64,000 nucleotides of DNA from Shiella aurantiaca (lineage in GTDB: Bacteria; Bacteroidota; Bacteroidia; Cytophagales; Cyclobacteriaceae). Under the pieces are notes generated by a model, which was not told the origin of the DNA, ran no database searches, and saw only the letters and a list, made by a program, of their open reading frames with translations. Below are positions 19,447 to 29,185 of the stretch, in pieces. Location: assembly GCA_030412945.1 (NCBI GenBank), contig JAUHJS010000006.1:124001-188000 (forward strand), read 5' to 3'. The position numbers were made by a program, and so were the translations under genes. Every line of letters begins with the position of its first letter. The first letter of the stretch is position 1.

Positions 19447-20385
19447 TTATTTATTACCCAACCCGTTTCTGATCAAGAACTGAGCATATGCATCCTTAAA
19501 CTCAGGCACATCAGGCGACATCTTAATAGCTTGCTCATACATGGTAAGAGCATCTACCAATAAATTATTTTCTTCGTAGAATGAGGCAAGAATTAGTTTA
19601 TCAAGGGCGGTTTCACCGCTTACTTCCTGCTGAAGCGAATTCAAGTTCACCTCGATAGTTTGCGCTTCTTGACCCGACAAACGCTTAATTCCATATTCAC
19701 CGGATTCCATTCCGGCCTCTCCTTTTACAGACACCTTCAAGATTACCAATTTCTCTTTCACCAATTTAGGGTCATCGAAGTTTAGCGTTACGCTAGTTTC
19801 GGTAGTTTCTTTGGTAAGGATGGTTTCATCGAACATGTTTTTCAAGGTAACCACATACGCCTTTCCGGCTGCTTCCTTAGGTTCAGTCCAGCGCACAATA
19901 GCTTCATTGCTCAATACTTCCACCGAACTTGGCATCATTACGTTAAGCGCGGCTGAGCTGGTAGCACGCTCCACAGCTCCCGTTACACTCATGTAGTTTC
20001 TGTGATTGGCATTGATATCTTCCTCGCCTTCAGAGCTCATTTTGCTCAATACGAAATCAGCATATTTACTGGCCACGCTGGAATTGGTTCCTGAAATTTT
20101 GGAAGAAATATCAGACACATTGTATACATCTGCACTTTTCAGCTCGATGGTCTTACCACTTGAGTGCACCAAACCTAGATAAGCACCTTCCGATACTTGG
20201 ATTTGGTCACCGTTGTTTAGTTTGGAACCAGTTTTTACCGGCTGCCACTCTGCTCCAGAAGCTTTTGCTTTGTTGTCGCCTTTATTTACCAATACCTTAA
20301 ATACATACTCTTGAGCAGTAGCTATATTAAGGCCTAGTCCGACCAATACAGCCAAAAAAGTTACGAGTGATCTCATAGTTTTCAT
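19447..20385 (-). CDS. Exported FecR-like / TPR protein
   Basis: 312 residues with a signal peptide (cleaved near NIATAQE). Residues ~30-95 resemble the FecR periplasmic domain: a beta-rich stretch with GSKLNNGDQIQVSEGAYLGL and a later SSGKTIELKSADVYNV. Residues ~150-235 look like a fibronectin-III/Ig sandwich (EAIVRWTEPKEAAGKAYVV). The C terminus has a TPR-like pair (NLLVDALTMYEQAIKMSPD). It begins two bases after the CHASE2 stop, so both are one operon. A periplasmic partner for the CHASE2 sensor is a reasonable inference; the function is not known. Confidence 0.75.
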   Translation of the reverse strand: MKTMRSLVTFLAVLVGLGLNIATAQEYVFKVLVNKGDNKAKASGAEWQPVKTGSKLNNGDQIQVSEGAYLGLVHSSGKTIELKSADVYNVSDISSKISGTNSSVASKYADFVLSKMSSEGEEDINANHRNYMSVTGAVERATSSAALNVMMPSSVEVLSNEAIVRWTEPKEAAGKAYVVTLKNMFDETILTKETTETSVTLNFDDPKLVKEKLVILKVSVKGEAGMESGEYGIKRLSGQEAQTIEVNLNSLQQEVSGETALDKLILASFYEENNLLVDALTMYEQAIKMSPDVPEFKDAYAQFLIRNGLGNK

Positions 20386-20387
20386 TG

Positions 20388-21626
20388 TTAACGATTTATA
20401 TTGAATAGTTCCTTACGGCCTTCAGCCGAGAATAAGTTTTTAACCACACCAAAATATATTTCCAGGGAGTCACCGGCAAAAGCTACGGCTGCAATCCCTA
20501 TGCCAAGGTTGAGTTTGTAGTCAAATGTATTAAAGACCACGCCCATCAACACCAAGATCAAGATGGCCTCAACTAACTGAATTACTTTAGTTAAGCCATC
20601 ATACCACCTTCCCAAGTTGCGATAAATTAAGATAAAGAAAAATATATTTATCCATCCTAAGATGAAGGCTGTAATAATTTCAGCCAAATCGCTCATTGTA
20701 TCGATATAATTTTCATTCAAAATCATCGCAATGATGTTTGCATGCACAATTACCCCAAACATATCGGGGTTAGTTCTACCCGCATATTGCGTATTTAAAG
20801 GAGTAAAAAACTTATCGTCCCAAGAAGGATCGCCTAAGTAAGACCCCATATACCCCATTAATACGATCTTGCCCTCAATCAATTCGGGAACGAAGTTCTC
20901 ATTAAACACATCCTCCACATCCAGTGCCGGAAACTTGGCATTGCCGTAGGAGTTGGAAGCTAATGCATTCCCAATAAAATTAACCACCTCTACATCATTT
21001 CCGCGCGCCAAAAAACGTTCAGTTTTAGCCGAATCGTACAAATGCGCCATCATCACGGCCAAAGCCATGTGCCTTTCACCCTTTACCTCATCAGAAGGAG
21101 AGAATGTCCGCACAACCTTGAACTGATCCTGATCTTCGGCTGTGGCAATAAAATTGGCAAAGCCAGGTTTTACGTGAGGTAAAAAAGGTTCTATGGGCAT
21201 GGCCACATTCCCAAAACCATCTGTCAGGGAATCATATCCTTCTAATTTGCTGGCTATAACCATATTCTCCACGCGAGAAAAGGCTTCGGCTAGCGAACTG
21301 TCTAGCTCTGGAGATTTATGCTTGAAAAAACGAGCATCTATCCCTATTACCTTGGGGCTGTACTTGTTCAGAATACGGATTTGCTCAGCTATTCCGGCAC
21401 GGTTCAAATCACCAATGTTGACCAAAACCACCCGTTCTTCCGGTACAGGATCTTGCGTTCGCAACTGAGAAAACACTACATCCGTCACTTCCACATCGCC
21501 CACGGCATCGCCTATTGGGTCTAATACATCAACAGAAACGAACAATTGCTGTACTCCAAACATCAGTAGGAATACAAACAAAGTAGCAAATATGGAGTCT
21601 AACCAGAGGCTTTTGTCTTTGAACAC
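20388..21626 (-). CDS. CHASE2-domain membrane sensor without output domain
   Basis: 412 residues. One N-terminal TM helix (~10-30), a large extracytoplasmic CHASE2 region (~35-300, with LVNIGDLNRAGIAEQI, VIGIDARFF, GKIVLMGYMGSYLGD and DMFGVIVHANIIAMIL), then three hydrophobic segments (~305-395) and a very short cytoplasmic tail (FSAEGRKELFNINR). CHASE2 usually sits on adenylate cyclases, kinases or phosphatases; none is present here. It is the first gene of a two-gene operon with the FecR-like gene. Confidence 0.88.
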   Translation of the reverse strand: MFKDKSLWLDSIFATLFVFLLMFGVQQLFVSVDVLDPIGDAVGDVEVTDVVFSQLRTQDPVPEERVVLVNIGDLNRAGIAEQIRILNKYSPKVIGIDARFFKHKSPELDSSLAEAFSRVENMVIASKLEGYDSLTDGFGNVAMPIEPFLPHVKPGFANFIATAEDQDQFKVVRTFSPSDEVKGERHMALAVMMAHLYDSAKTERFLARGNDVEVVNFIGNALASNSYGNAKFPALDVEDVFNENFVPELIEGKIVLMGYMGSYLGDPSWDDKFFTPLNTQYAGRTNPDMFGVIVHANIIAMILNENYIDTMSDLAEIITAFILGWINIFFFILIYRNLGRWYDGLTKVIQLVEAILILVLMGVVFNTFDYKLNLGIGIAAVAFAGDSLEIYFGVVKNLFSAEGRKELFNINR

Positions 21627-21663
21627 AGTATACTGTTAAAATAAAACACCCTTAAACTAATAT

Positions 21664-21671
21664 CAAAATTA
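21664..21671 (-). promoter_or_regulatory. Putative -7 box of the CHASE2-FecR operon
   Basis: On the minus strand this is TAATTTTG, matching TAnnTTTG, 37 bases upstream of the CHASE2 start. No clear -33 element is seen. Confidence 0.4.
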
Positions 21672-21759
21672 TAGTATTTTTTCCAATAATGTTACCATTT
21701 TATGAAAAAATATTTTGACAGCTTCCTAAAGGTATGAAAAATGCACTATTTTACTGCAT

Positions 21760-22764
21760 ATGACAACCTATCGAAGAAAGCGGCTTTCTGCACAAGAATA
21801 TATTGAGGGGGTGATTTCAGGCAACCGCACCATTCTTAGCCAAGCCATTACTTTAATTGAAAGCAAACTTACTGAAGACGAAGCACTTGCCGAGGAAGTA
21901 TTGGAAGCGATACTCCCTTATACGGGAAAATCGATTCGTGTGGGCATAACAGGAGTACCCGGAGTGGGTAAAAGTACTTTTATTGAACGATTCGGACTTC
22001 ATCTGATTGACTCGGGACAAAGCCTTGCCGTATTGGCCATAGACCCAAGCAGCCAACGAAGTAAAGGCAGCATATTGGGAGACAAAACCCGCATGGAACA
22101 ACTATCGCGCCATCCGAAAGCCTATGTGCGCCCCAGTGCTTCGGGCAGTTCGCTGGGTGGAGTTGCGCACAAAACGCGAGAAAGCGCCCTTTTGTGTGAA
22201 GCAGCCGGATTTACGTGGATATTGGTGGAAACCGTGGGCGTGGGCCAATCGGAAACGGCCGTACACGATATGGTAGATTTCTTCCTACTCCTAATGCTGG
22301 CGGGAGCCGGTGACGAGCTGCAAGGCATCAAAAAAGGAATTATGGAAATGGCCGACATGATCGCCATTACCAAAAGTGATCAGGGGAATGAGAAGGCCGC
22401 CAAACAGGCTGCTCAAGAATACCGCAACGCCCTACACCTATTTCCCATGAATGAAAACCTATGGCAACCCAAAGTGAGCACTTGCTCGGCTCTAAACGGA
22501 ATGGGAATGGAGGAAATCTACCAAACGATAGGGGCATTTCAAACGCATACCGAAGGTAATGGATCTTTTCAAAAAAGAAGAAGAGAGCAAAACCTGACAT
22601 GGTTTAAAACGGGGGTAGTGATGCGCATGGAACGCTTTATCCAAACCAATAAGTCAAGCCAAGATTTGATGCACCATCTGGAAGAAAAAGTAAAGAGCAA
22701 TCAGATAAGCGCCCTAAAGGCTACCCGATTGCTCTTTGATGAGTTGATGAATACGATTTCTTAG
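21760..22764 (+). CDS. meaB: MeaB/ArgK-type GTPase, methylmalonyl-CoA mutase chaperone
   Basis: 334 residues. A G3E-family GTPase that loads and protects adenosylcobalamin in methylmalonyl-CoA mutase. P-loop GVPGVGKSTFIE (~residues 64-75), then AIDPSSQRSKGSILGDKTRM, ETVGVGQSE and the specificity motif TKSD. It is separated from mutAB by the CHAT/CHASE2 island but functionally belongs to it. The stop shares bases with that of the convergent DUF2807 gene (TTAG). Confidence 0.96.
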   Translation: MTTYRRKRLSAQEYIEGVISGNRTILSQAITLIESKLTEDEALAEEVLEAILPYTGKSIRVGITGVPGVGKSTFIERFGLHLIDSGQSLAVLAIDPSSQRSKGSILGDKTRMEQLSRHPKAYVRPSASGSSLGGVAHKTRESALLCEAAGFTWILVETVGVGQSETAVHDMVDFFLLLMLAGAGDELQGIKKGIMEMADMIAITKSDQGNEKAAKQAAQEYRNALHLFPMNENLWQPKVSTCSALNGMGMEEIYQTIGAFQTHTEGNGSFQKRRREQNLTWFKTGVVMRMERFIQTNKSSQDLMHHLEEKVKSNQISALKATRLLFDELMNTIS

Positions 22765-23462
22765 TTTTTACGGATGCTTCCGGCACCGGAACTTTCCACA
22801 TCCGAGCGTGTAGGATTGCCCGAATAACTAATAGAACCCGCACCCGAAGCATGTGCCTCTATAGATTGAGCGGCATGCACTTTGGCAGAACCCGCACCGC
22901 TAGTGTGTACTTCTACATTTTGACTGATTAGCTTATCGCCATAATAATTGCCAGCACCCGACAAATGAACACTTTGGTTTACAGCATCGCCTGTAAGGTT
23001 TAACTTACCTGCTCCGGAGATATCTACCGATAGTTTTTCACACGAAATGGTGAAATCTCCTTTTCCTGCACCGCTCACTTCAACCGTAAACGAATTGCTT
23101 TTAATTGTCTCATTAGCCGATACATTGGCCGCTCCACTGATTTCCACCTCATCGATGGCGATGTATTCAATTACCGCTTTGGCTTTGTCATTCGAACCGA
23201 GTTTCCAAAAATCATTATCAAAGTCGAGGTCTAATGTACTTCCGTTCACATTGATTTCCACACGTTCCAATACCTCCTTATCGGAAGCATCGACCGTAAT
23301 AAAATTGCGGGTACTTTTCTTCAATTCTACCTGATAAGCCCAACCAATATCAATTTTGGAAAACGGGCTAAGCGCCATTTCTTTTTTGTGCTGAGCAAAT
23401 GATACCGATGAAGCAGCAAGGATTGCACCTGCTGCTAGTAAAGTTTTAAGAGATGTTGTCAT
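22761..23462 (-). CDS. Exported DUF2807 (head-GIN) beta-helix protein
   Basis: 233 residues from the ATG at 23460-23462, which gives a signal peptide MTTSLKTLLAAGAILAASS cleaved near SFAQ; a longer reading upstream lacks this. The mature part carries seven regularly spaced GA(A/G) turns (SGAANVS, SGAGKGDF, SGAGKLNL, SGAGNYYG, SGAGSAKV, SGAGSISY, SGAGSIRK), about 16-20 residues apart: the pattern of a right-handed beta-helix. DUF2807 proteins are called putative adhesins, with no proven function. Confidence 0.88.
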   Translation of the reverse strand: MTTSLKTLLAAGAILAASSVSFAQHKKEMALSPFSKIDIGWAYQVELKKSTRNFITVDASDKEVLERVEINVNGSTLDLDFDNDFWKLGSNDKAKAVIEYIAIDEVEISGAANVSANETIKSNSFTVEVSGAGKGDFTISCEKLSVDISGAGKLNLTGDAVNQSVHLSGAGNYYGDKLISQNVEVHTSGAGSAKVHAAQSIEAHASGAGSISYSGNPTRSDVESSGAGSIRKN

Positions 23463-23523
23463 GATATGTTGAGTTTTTGAGTTCTCTCCATAGACGCAGC
23501 TCCCCACACGGTGGTTGCATCAC

Positions 23524-24743
<1,220 letters not shown>

Positions 24744-24752
24744 ACGTTTGGT

Positions 24753-26651
24753 TTATGGTTTTTGTGTAAAGAATACATGATAATGAAGGGCAAAACTGCG
24801 TCCGGGCATGGCCAAATAGCGGATATTTTGGTAGGCGACATCAAATAGATTATCTATCCGAAAACGCGCGCGTGCGGTGTATTTCCCTAATGAATGGCTG
24901 TAAGCGAGCTGAAAGTGACTCAGCATAAAAGGCGCTACGAAGCCATCATTGGAAGCAGAATAAAACCGATACCCTGTGTAAGCACTTTCCCATTGGCCCT
25001 CGAATTGACGCCAGGCAATTTGAGCCCTGCCCGAAGCGGCATGGATTGGTACATAAGGCAATTGATTATGCTGATTACTGTTTTCGGATAAGATAATAGC
25101 ACGGGTATAGGCATATTGCCCGGAAATTCTTCCCTGCAAATCCGTCTTGAAAGAATGGCTATAACTCGCCAAATACTCAAATCCATGGCTACCCACTTCC
25201 TGAATATTAGCCGGACTTGGCCCTAGGCTACTGTTTTGCCAAATCACCCAATCTTTTACCCGACTGGCATATAAGCTGAAATCCGTTTCAAATTGTCCTA
25301 AATCACTGTGGTACGCTCCCCTACTTCCCAGTTCGGCATTGAGCCCTATCTCAGGTCGGATAGCAGGATTTCCGGTTGGCCAGTAGCGTTCATTGAAAGT
25401 AGGAAGTCGATAGGAGCGCGATACTTGCGCACGCGAAGTCCATTGCCAGCTTCCTTTGCGTGGCCAGTGGCCTTCTAATCCTAAGGAAGGAGCCGGACTC
25501 GGCTGATAGCCATCCAATAAGGTTTGCCTTAGGTTGGCAGAAATCCTTAAGGAAGGAGTCAAATACACCGATAAAGAAGCATAGGCATCCGACCGCAACT
25601 CTTGCTTTACTTCGGTAAAGGCATCAGAATGCACCGTAATATGATTGCCACTTAGGCCGGTCCTAAGCCACCAAATAGTACCCAGGTGTTGTTCGATATG
25701 ATAATTGCCTACCCACTGGTAGGTGTAATAATGGCTACGCTGATTGTACCAAAGATGGTCATACACTTGAGCAAGCGAGGCAGTATGAAGCTGTTTGTTC
25801 GAAGCCTGAACGGAAAGCTCGGCTACGGTGCGTAAAGACTCATCCCACTGGGTGGTATATTGGTTTTCGCGCCCATTGATCACCATAGAAGGCTGTATTT
25901 GCCTATCGGTTTGATGATACCATGATTTCAGGGAAAACACCGTCCGCTTCCCTATTTGTCGAAACACATCCAGATTAGCGCCTTGATTATGCCATTGAGC
26001 ATTTTCTTGCACCTCCGTCCTAGGCGAAATACGGGTACTGTTTAAAAAAGAAAAGGTATTGGCACTTTGGTGTCGATAGGCTTTCGCCTGCACAAACCAT
26101 TTTTCATCCGATAGCTGCGCTTTCACTAGCCATTGGTAGGTCTGAAAACTCGCTATTCCACTACTGATTCCTAGTGTAGTTTGCGGATGAAAAGAAGGAA
26201 TGGCACTTTGCAGGTACACTACCCCACCTAGTGCATCGCTTCCTTGCAAAGCACTGGCACCACCATATTGCACTTGTATGTCTTCCACTGCTGCTAATGG
26301 CACTAAAGAAAGATCGGATTGGCCCAGCGTGGGCTGATTGAGGTTAATGCCGTTCCAAACGATACGCGTATGGTTGGCTCCCGTACCTCGAAAGGAAATA
26401 CTGCTGACCATACCCGCACCGTACGATCGGATGGCCACTCCGGGAAATTGACCCAATACCTCGCTAAGGTGCTTGCCTTGTAGGTTTTGAATATCTGAGG
26501 AGTCTGGCCTACTGATTTTTGCCCCGGCTGCATAGCGTACAGCACGCTGGGCTTCTACCGAAACCTCCGGCAAAAGACGCACGCTATCTTGCTGAGCATA
26601 CACCCTAGCCAGCAAAAGCATGAAAAACATACCAAGTACACAAACGCGCAT
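24753..26651 (-). CDS. btuB: TonB-dependent cobalamin receptor
   Basis: 632 residues. Signal peptide (MRVCVLGMFFMLLLARVYAQ), a plug domain (LSEVLGQFPGVAIRSYG, ISFRGTGANHTRIVWNGINL, VQYGGASALQGSDALGGVV), then a 22-strand-type barrel ending with an aromatic residue pattern (ALHYHVFFTQKP). It moves cobamides across the outer membrane using TonB energy. The 5' region carries a B12 riboswitch on the same strand, which fixes the substrate better than the protein sequence does. It is the first gene of btuB-btuG-DUF5522. Confidence 0.93.
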   Translation of the reverse strand: MRVCVLGMFFMLLLARVYAQQDSVRLLPEVSVEAQRAVRYAAGAKISRPDSSDIQNLQGKHLSEVLGQFPGVAIRSYGAGMVSSISFRGTGANHTRIVWNGINLNQPTLGQSDLSLVPLAAVEDIQVQYGGASALQGSDALGGVVYLQSAIPSFHPQTTLGISSGIASFQTYQWLVKAQLSDEKWFVQAKAYRHQSANTFSFLNSTRISPRTEVQENAQWHNQGANLDVFRQIGKRTVFSLKSWYHQTDRQIQPSMVINGRENQYTTQWDESLRTVAELSVQASNKQLHTASLAQVYDHLWYNQRSHYYTYQWVGNYHIEQHLGTIWWLRTGLSGNHITVHSDAFTEVKQELRSDAYASLSVYLTPSLRISANLRQTLLDGYQPSPAPSLGLEGHWPRKGSWQWTSRAQVSRSYRLPTFNERYWPTGNPAIRPEIGLNAELGSRGAYHSDLGQFETDFSLYASRVKDWVIWQNSSLGPSPANIQEVGSHGFEYLASYSHSFKTDLQGRISGQYAYTRAIILSENSNQHNQLPYVPIHAASGRAQIAWRQFEGQWESAYTGYRFYSASNDGFVAPFMLSHFQLAYSHSLGKYTARARFRIDNLFDVAYQNIRYLAMPGRSFALHYHVFFTQKP

Positions 26652-26660
26652 AGCCTTTTA

Positions 26661-26677
26661 AATCAGTGAAACTGATT
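26661..26677 (-). promoter_or_regulatory. Hairpin just upstream of the btuB start
   Basis: A perfect inverted repeat with 7-bp arms (AATCAGT, three-base loop, ACTGATT) ends nine bases before the btuB ATG. Its place suggests an expression platform that controls ribosome access in response to the riboswitch, but an operator is also possible. Confidence 0.4.
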
Positions 26678-26784
26678 CAAAGCCATTTCAAACATGTAAA
26701 GCAAGGAGAATAGATTTTCGCCCCGAGAAGCAAATCCTCATTCTCAGCCTTTCACCCGAAAGCTTTGAAATAAAACTCATTACT

Positions 26785-26935
26785 GAGGCTCTGGCAGGTC
26801 TCCTGGCTTGCTTCTTGGTATCGCCTTCCCATCGACACACATTATCGACAGTGGCTGGGTTGATACCAAACTTACAGCTTACAGTTGCGGGGACAGCTTT
26901 CGATTTGCACGAAATTCCCTTTTAATTTTCATCGG
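26785..26935 (-). ncRNA. Cobalamin (B12) riboswitch aptamer
   Basis: On the minus strand the conserved pieces occur in order: GGGAATTTCGTGCAAATC, the CCCCGCAACTGTAAGC core, GCCACTG, GGGAAGGCG and the B12 box AAGCCAGGAGACCTGCC (about 26793-26809). It lies in the btuB leader, about 135 bases before the start codon. Cobalamin binding should reduce expression of btuB, the BtuG-like gene and DUF5522. Confidence 0.97.
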
Positions 26936-26964
26936 TAGGTAGCCGATAAAAAACCAAAACGTTA

Positions 26965-26972
26965 CAAATATA
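26965..26972 (-). promoter_or_regulatory. Putative -7 box for the btuB operon
   Basis: Minus-strand TATATTTG is an exact match to TAnnTTTG and lies about 35 bases before the riboswitch, so the aptamer would begin soon after the transcript start. The -33 element is weak. Confidence 0.5.
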
Positions 26973-26979
26973 GATACTT

Positions 26980-27012
26980 TTTGAATATTACATGATAATT
27001 GGCCTAATTTCG
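26980..27012 (+). promoter_or_regulatory. Promoter of btuFCD
   Basis: TTTG at 26980-26983, a 21-base spacer, then TAATTTCG at 27005-27012 (one mismatch to TAnnTTTG). The start codon of btuF follows within 15 bases, so there is no room for a riboswitch on this side. Confidence 0.55.
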
Positions 27013-27026
27013 CAACCGATTTCGAT

Positions 27027-28154
27027 ATGCGCATACTACTCACATTTACGCTTTTCACCTTTGTTTTCAGCACTTGCCAACCTGTAGAAAAAAGGCAACA
27101 TACGGACTCTTATGCCGAGGCGGAGCAAATCCCGCTGCGCTATGCTAAGCGTTTTCAAGTGCAAAAATATCAGCAAGCGTATTTGCTGGAGGTGAACCAA
27201 GCCAGTGATACCTTTCGCTATGTACTGGCCTCGGCACAAGAGGAAATTCCTGATACATGGAAAAATTTTACCCGCATAAGCACGCCTCTTCAATCGGTGG
27301 TGTGCACCTCCACTTCTCACTTGCCTGCGTTGGAATACTTGGGAGTTGCCCACACACTCGTAGGATTTCCTCAATCGGTATTTATTTGTTCGCCCCTTAT
27401 TCGTCAGCGCATTGATTCGGGAAAAGTACAGGAACTCGGACAACGCGAAGGCATTAATCTGGAGAAACTCACCTTACTTCAACCCGAGGTCTTGATTGGC
27501 TTTAGCATGGGCAATGAGTCGAATACATTGAAAAAGATAGAAGATTTGGGAATCCCCGTTATCCGAAATGCGGATTTTTTGGAAGATAGTCCGCTAGCCC
27601 GTGCCGAGTGGATTAAGTTTTTCGGACTCCTGTATGGAAAATCTGAGGAAGCTGATTCCATCTTTCAGGTGATTGATTCTACTTATCAATCTTTACTCAG
27701 CCTCACAAAGGAAATCAAGGAAAGACCTACTGTGTATAGTGGCGTGGTGTATGGCGACATTTGGTACACACCGGGCGGAAAAAGCTGGGCGGCTCATTTC
27801 TTTAAAGATGCCGGAGCCAATTACCTTTGGCAAGATACAGACGGTCAAGGCAGCCTATCCTTAAGTTTTGAAGCCGTGCTAGCCAAGGCACATCAAGCCG
27901 ACTATTGGGTGGGAGTTGCCTCTTTTTCTTCCTTACAAGAAATTAGGGAAACGGAACCGCGCTATGCTGATTTTGCCGCCTTCAAAAATCAACAAGTATA
28001 TAGCTATAACAAACGCATGGGCGCTACCGGAGGCAATGATTATTTGGAAACAGGCTATCTGCGTCCGGACTGGATTTTGGCCGACTTGATTTACATTTTT
28101 CATCCCGAGCTGCTTCCTGCGCATCAATCGTACTTTTACCAAGAACTCCGTTGA
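27027..28154 (+). CDS. btuF: Cobalamin ABC transporter substrate-binding lipoprotein
   Basis: 375 residues. Lipoprotein signal (FTFVFSTC, Cys17). A class III periplasmic binding protein of the BtuF/FhuD/FecB family, with two lobes: LPALEYLGVAHTLVGFPQSV in the first and TVYSGVVYGDIWYTPGGKSW and DYWVGVASFSSLQEI in the second. It delivers substrate to BtuC. Substrate assignment to B12 rests on divergence from the riboswitch-controlled btuB; iron-chelate proteins have the same fold. The stop overlaps the btuC start (TTGA). Confidence 0.85.
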   Translation: MRILLTFTLFTFVFSTCQPVEKRQHTDSYAEAEQIPLRYAKRFQVQKYQQAYLLEVNQASDTFRYVLASAQEEIPDTWKNFTRISTPLQSVVCTSTSHLPALEYLGVAHTLVGFPQSVFICSPLIRQRIDSGKVQELGQREGINLEKLTLLQPEVLIGFSMGNESNTLKKIEDLGIPVIRNADFLEDSPLARAEWIKFFGLLYGKSEEADSIFQVIDSTYQSLLSLTKEIKERPTVYSGVVYGDIWYTPGGKSWAAHFFKDAGANYLWQDTDGQGSLSLSFEAVLAKAHQADYWVGVASFSSLQEIRETEPRYADFAAFKNQQVYSYNKRMGATGGNDYLETGYLRPDWILADLIYIFHPELLPAHQSYFYQELR

Positions 28155-29185
28155 ACCCAAAAAATAGGCATAGCACCCTTTTTGTAATCCTTGTGGTACT
28201 TCTTATCCTGAGTGTGGTACTCAGTATAAGCGTAGGCTCGGTGCTTATTCCTTTTGGGGACATTGTTGCTTACCTATTCGGCTCTAAAGACAACCACCCT
28301 TTATTCGCCACTATTATTGGCAAGTTTCGCCTTCCAAAAACCCTTGCCGCCCTTACAGCCGGAGCCGGATTATCGCTTAGCGGACTGCTGATGCAGAGCT
28401 ATTTTCGCAACCCATTGGCGGGGCCTTATGTACTAGGCATAAGTTCGGGTGCTTCGCTGGGCGTTGCCTTGCTCACTTTGGCAGGAATCAACCTAGCCGC
28501 CTTCACAGGCTTGGGCCATGCCTGGTCGATAGCCCTAAGTGCCGCGCTGGGTTCATTGGCGGTTTTTATGGTAATCATGTATGCTTCCTTACGCATTCAC
28601 AACCACGTGATGCTCTTGATACTGGGAATCATGTTTGGTAGCGCTACCAGCGCCTTGGTTAGTATTATGCAATATTTCAGTCAGGCCGATAGCCTACAAC
28701 GCTTCTTGTTTTGGAGCTTTGGAAACTTAGGTGGACTCACTTGGCAGGAATTACAGGTAATGCTTCCTTTGGTCGGAATCGGGATTTTGCTTAGCCTTTG
28801 GGCTTTGAAAGATTTGCAGGCCATGAGCTTGGGCGAAACTTATGCAGCTAGCATGGGTGTTCCTTTAAAAAAACTACGTTGGCTCATCGTGCTAAGTACC
28901 AGCATTATGGCGGGAGTGATTACGGCCTTCTGCGGCCCTATTGCCTTTGTGGGGATTGGCGTACCGCATTTGGCGCGCCTACTCTTCCGAACGGCCAATC
29001 AGCAGGTACTTTTTCCAGGCTCTTTATTGCTCGGAATGATAATCCTTCTTCTTTGCGATAGTATTGCTCAAGTGCCCGGTAGTGATTATACCCTTCCAAT
29101 CAATATTATTACTTCCTTACTGGGAGCGCCTTTGGTGATTAGTATGCTTTTGAAAAACCGAAACGTAAAATCCATGCTGTCGTGA
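28151..29185 (+). CDS. btuC: Cobalamin ABC transporter permease
   Basis: 344 residues of the FecCD/BtuC family with about ten membrane helices; motifs LAGPYVLGISSGASLGVALL and FVGIGVPHLARLLF are typical. It uses a TTG start at 28151, overlapping the btuF stop by four bases; no ATG occurs near the N terminus. The stop overlaps the start of the ATPase gene. Confidence 0.92.
   Translation: MNPKNRHSTLFVILVVLLILSVVLSISVGSVLIPFGDIVAYLFGSKDNHPLFATIIGKFRLPKTLAALTAGAGLSLSGLLMQSYFRNPLAGPYVLGISSGASLGVALLTLAGINLAAFTGLGHAWSIALSAALGSLAVFMVIMYASLRIHNHVMLLILGIMFGSATSALVSIMQYFSQADSLQRFLFWSFGNLGGLTWQELQVMLPLVGIGILLSLWALKDLQAMSLGETYAASMGVPLKKLRWLIVLSTSIMAGVITAFCGPIAFVGIGVPHLARLLFRTANQQVLFPGSLLLGMIILLLCDSIAQVPGSDYTLPINIITSLLGAPLVISMLLKNRNVKSMLS

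Noticed and set aside
22761-23462. Tandem DNA repeat in the DUF2807 gene
   Set aside because: The repetition is at the protein level; the bases differ between units, so it is not a DNA repeat array.
26936-27026. A second B12 riboswitch, for btuFCD
   Set aside because: No B12 box on the plus strand and not enough space before btuF.
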